Below are positions 62,007-64,000 of a stretch of DNA of 64,000 nt, piece after piece. Origin of the DNA: Galdieria partita (Eukaryota > Rhodophyta > Bangiophyceae > Galdieriales > Galdieriaceae). The stretch's first letter is position 1; each line of letters begins with the position of its first letter. A model generated the notes under the pieces. It was not told where the DNA came from, searched no databases, and saw only the letters and a list, made by a program, of their open reading frames with translations. The translations under genes were made by a program, and so were the position numbers. The stretch is taken from NCBI GenBank assembly GCA_025991245.1, contig BQMJ01000057.1:1-64000 (forward strand), read 5' to 3'.

Positions 62007-64000
62007 TCTGAAATCCATTTTCCTCGATTCATCATTCTATGAGGCCATCGATCTGAAAAGAAAAAAGTGGATGGCTCGGTTGTCTTGTCCAATTCATCCA
62101 AAATAATCCAACACAATGAAGACGCTATTTGAGACTCAAACAAGCCAAGATTCCTGATAAGATACATTCCTCCAACCATACGAAAAAAGGTGGAAACAGA
62201 ACCTGTCACTAGTTTCGCATGAAAGGAAAAATATAAAATCCACAAGATTACACTTGAAAGGACTCGTGAACTATATAAAGAATGGCCACGAATCCACTTC
62301 TCCAATAAATCTTGAAACCATGAAATACGAGTAGCACTGTTGGGTTGATAACAAGAATAAATATTCCAAGCACAATACATAACAACCAACAGAGTCAATG
62401 AGAACCCAATGATCATCGACATGTATTCATCTAAAGGAAAACTAGTTGACTATACAAGTTGAATACATCCAAAAGAAAATAATGCTGCAATCAACCAACC
62501 TTGTATAGTAACCAACTTAGTTCAGATACTATGGATGACTGATCTCCCCAACGTTCCTGAAAGTGACTCCAATGGGTACAACTGAGACATTGTTTCAAAG
62601 TTTCCTTAAGAATATGAAAATGTTGCTTTAAGAGCTGATAATAACGTTGACCAGTTCCCATCTTCTCTCTCTGATAGCTTGCTGCTTTCGCCAACTCCTC
62701 CAATGCCCTTCCTAGTTGTTCACGATTACTAGGATCATAAGGACCCATCCAAAAGTTGTATATTTTGGAGGTTATTAAATCGCCAAGTTTACGGGAATCA
62801 TAAAATTCCTTTGTAAAAGACTCTATATCCATTTGCTTTTCCAAACTTATTTGATTTTTGTCTATCCATGAAAGAATGAATCCATCTATGAGAACAGAAA
62901 GTTTAACTGACTTTAGGTCTCTATAAATAGTTGAGTTGGTAACTATAGAAAACTTAAAACAATACTTACTTGTTTGTGCAACTTTCTACCCAACTGGTCA
63001 AATTCTTCCATATCGATTGATGACGACGACCACATACTCTTATCAAAGCAACCGTTCTATAGTCATTGAACAATCCACACACTCGCGAATCCACTTGAAC
63101 AACTTCTTCTTCCATATAAGCTTTCTCATCTTCTTCTCTTCTATTGTTGACCAAAGATAACGTTTCTTCCCTTCCTCCTACAAGTGGCCAAGGTTCCAAA
63201 TGAAAGCGAATCAAAAGTTCAGTTACCATTAAAATCAATTTGCTTTGAAATGACTCTTCTGCTTGGGTATCAAAACGAAAGTTTTCCATTAAGTCTATTA
63301 TGCAATGTATCCATTGCATTGAACTATAAACATGTTCCACATTTAACCCTTTCCAATCAAATAATTCCACAGGAAATGAATTTCCATATATAGAATTCAA
63401 GTAATCAACCCAATAGATGGATGTAGAGTCTTCACGTAGATATCTATTCGTAATATTCAAATGATGGAAAAAAAGGCACATAATCGTTTCCATCGCTCTT
63501 CTGGGAAGAATATAACCGACATTCATAGCTTCACGAAAGAAGCGAAATAATATAGGAGACTCCCCTCCTCCTCCATGTAATATTCTTCTTACAAGGCAAT
63601 TAGCTAAAATATATTGTTCTTTGGGAAAGAGAATTTCGTCCTTCATATTACAGCAAGTTCCTACATCTTGACGAGATTGTGATAAATAGTCAGTACATAC
63701 AACAATATTTGTATCTTGTCTATTCATATCGTTTTCCGCAATGGACCTTATTTTGGGATCCCTTACTTGATATATCATCAGGCAAAACTTCCAAGGAGCT
63801 ACTGATTGAAACCAAGCTCGGTCAATCACCTCATAAAATTTGTTGGCTAGTTGAAATGTGTCCAATTCGCTCAATATTTGTTCTGTACTTTCCATAGTCA
63901 CTTGGCTAACGTCCAAGTCTGCTTCCTTTGGGGGTAGCTTTCCTTCAAAAGCTCCTTGTTCCGCTTGACAAGTAGAATTCCCAAACTCTTCCAAGTCAGG
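62003..64000 (-). CDS. Large membrane protein, unknown (5' end outside window)
   Basis: At least three exons. The frame is open at the window edge without an ATG, so the start lies beyond it. Introns are near 62858-62968 (starting GTAAGTATTG) and 62453-62504 (GTTGGTTG...GTATAG). The visible ~570 residues are mostly helical and soluble (YILPRRAMETIMCLFFHHLN, SMQWIHCIIDLMENFRF), with a hydrophobic C-terminal part (MIIGFSLTLLVVMYCAWNIY, SSVILWILYFSFHAKLV, SQIASSLCWIILDEL), suggesting two or three membrane spans. I do not recognise the family. The stop TGA overlaps the ATG of the downstream nuclease gene. Confidence 0.6.

Overview
The window is the left end of a eukaryotic chromosome, from the telomere inward. 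It starts with about 690 bp of C-rich telomeric repeat. About 14.5 kb of AT-rich subtelomere follows with almost no recognisable genes, and from about 20.7 kb the sequence is very gene-dense. Genes are short and often separated by tens of bases. Most introns whose borders I could follow are about 45-60 nt with GT-AG ends. Splicing, gene density and gene set (HAUS1, SMC3, NF-YB, ALADIN, EBP2, a formin, TIM23, ROMO1, glycine cleavage P and T proteins) suggest a compact unicellular alga. My best guess is a cyanidiophyte red alga of the Galdieria type; that assignment is inference.

Layout. 1-690: telomere of mixed 10/11-bp units whose inner zone changes to an AAACACTAAT variant. 691-15.3 kb: subtelomere with old diverged tandem duplications (units of about 340 bp, then about 1.15-1.2 kb, then dispersed blocks repeated at about 2, 3.6 and 4.1 kb). 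15.3-17.5 kb: the only convincing subtelomeric gene, a P-loop NTPase joined to a PD-(D/E)XK-like nuclease domain, resembling the Crinkler/RHS (retrotransposon hot spot) class. 17.5-20.7 kb: more gene-poor subtelomere. 20.7-64 kb: euchromatin with about 25 genes.

Gene groups. Mitochondrial: both the P and T proteins of the glycine cleavage system, an SLC25A16/Leu5-like CoA carrier, TIM23, a ROMO1/Mgr2-like protein, an LYRM9-like LYR protein and a malonyl-CoA decarboxylase-like protein. Chromosome and cytoskeleton: HAUS1 and SMC3 head to head across about 70 bp, plus a formin. Nuclear: NF-YB, a short TFIIS, EBP2, ALADIN and a UBZ-SAM protein. Membrane lipid and transport: a synaptojanin-like SAC/5-phosphatase/C2 protein and an MFS sugar transporter. 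Others: S-formylglutathione hydrolase, a three-FKBP-domain TPR protein, two tandem methyltransferases, a tandem NTF2-like protein, a C2-like protein and a RecB/Cas4-type nuclease.

The most striking themes are (1) the subtelomeric NTPase-nuclease; (2) extreme compaction, with divergent genes whose start codons seem to share one CATG (two cases), convergent genes whose stop codons share one TTAA, an ATGA stop/start overlap and a 2-nt gap between tandem genes; and (3) unusual architectures: a formin with its polyproline after FH2, a synaptojanin-like protein with a decayed 5-phosphatase domain, and a malonyl-CoA decarboxylase-like protein without the usual serine motif. Protein identities come from motif recognition by eye, without database searches. 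Exon borders are inferred from GT-AG sites and reading phase.
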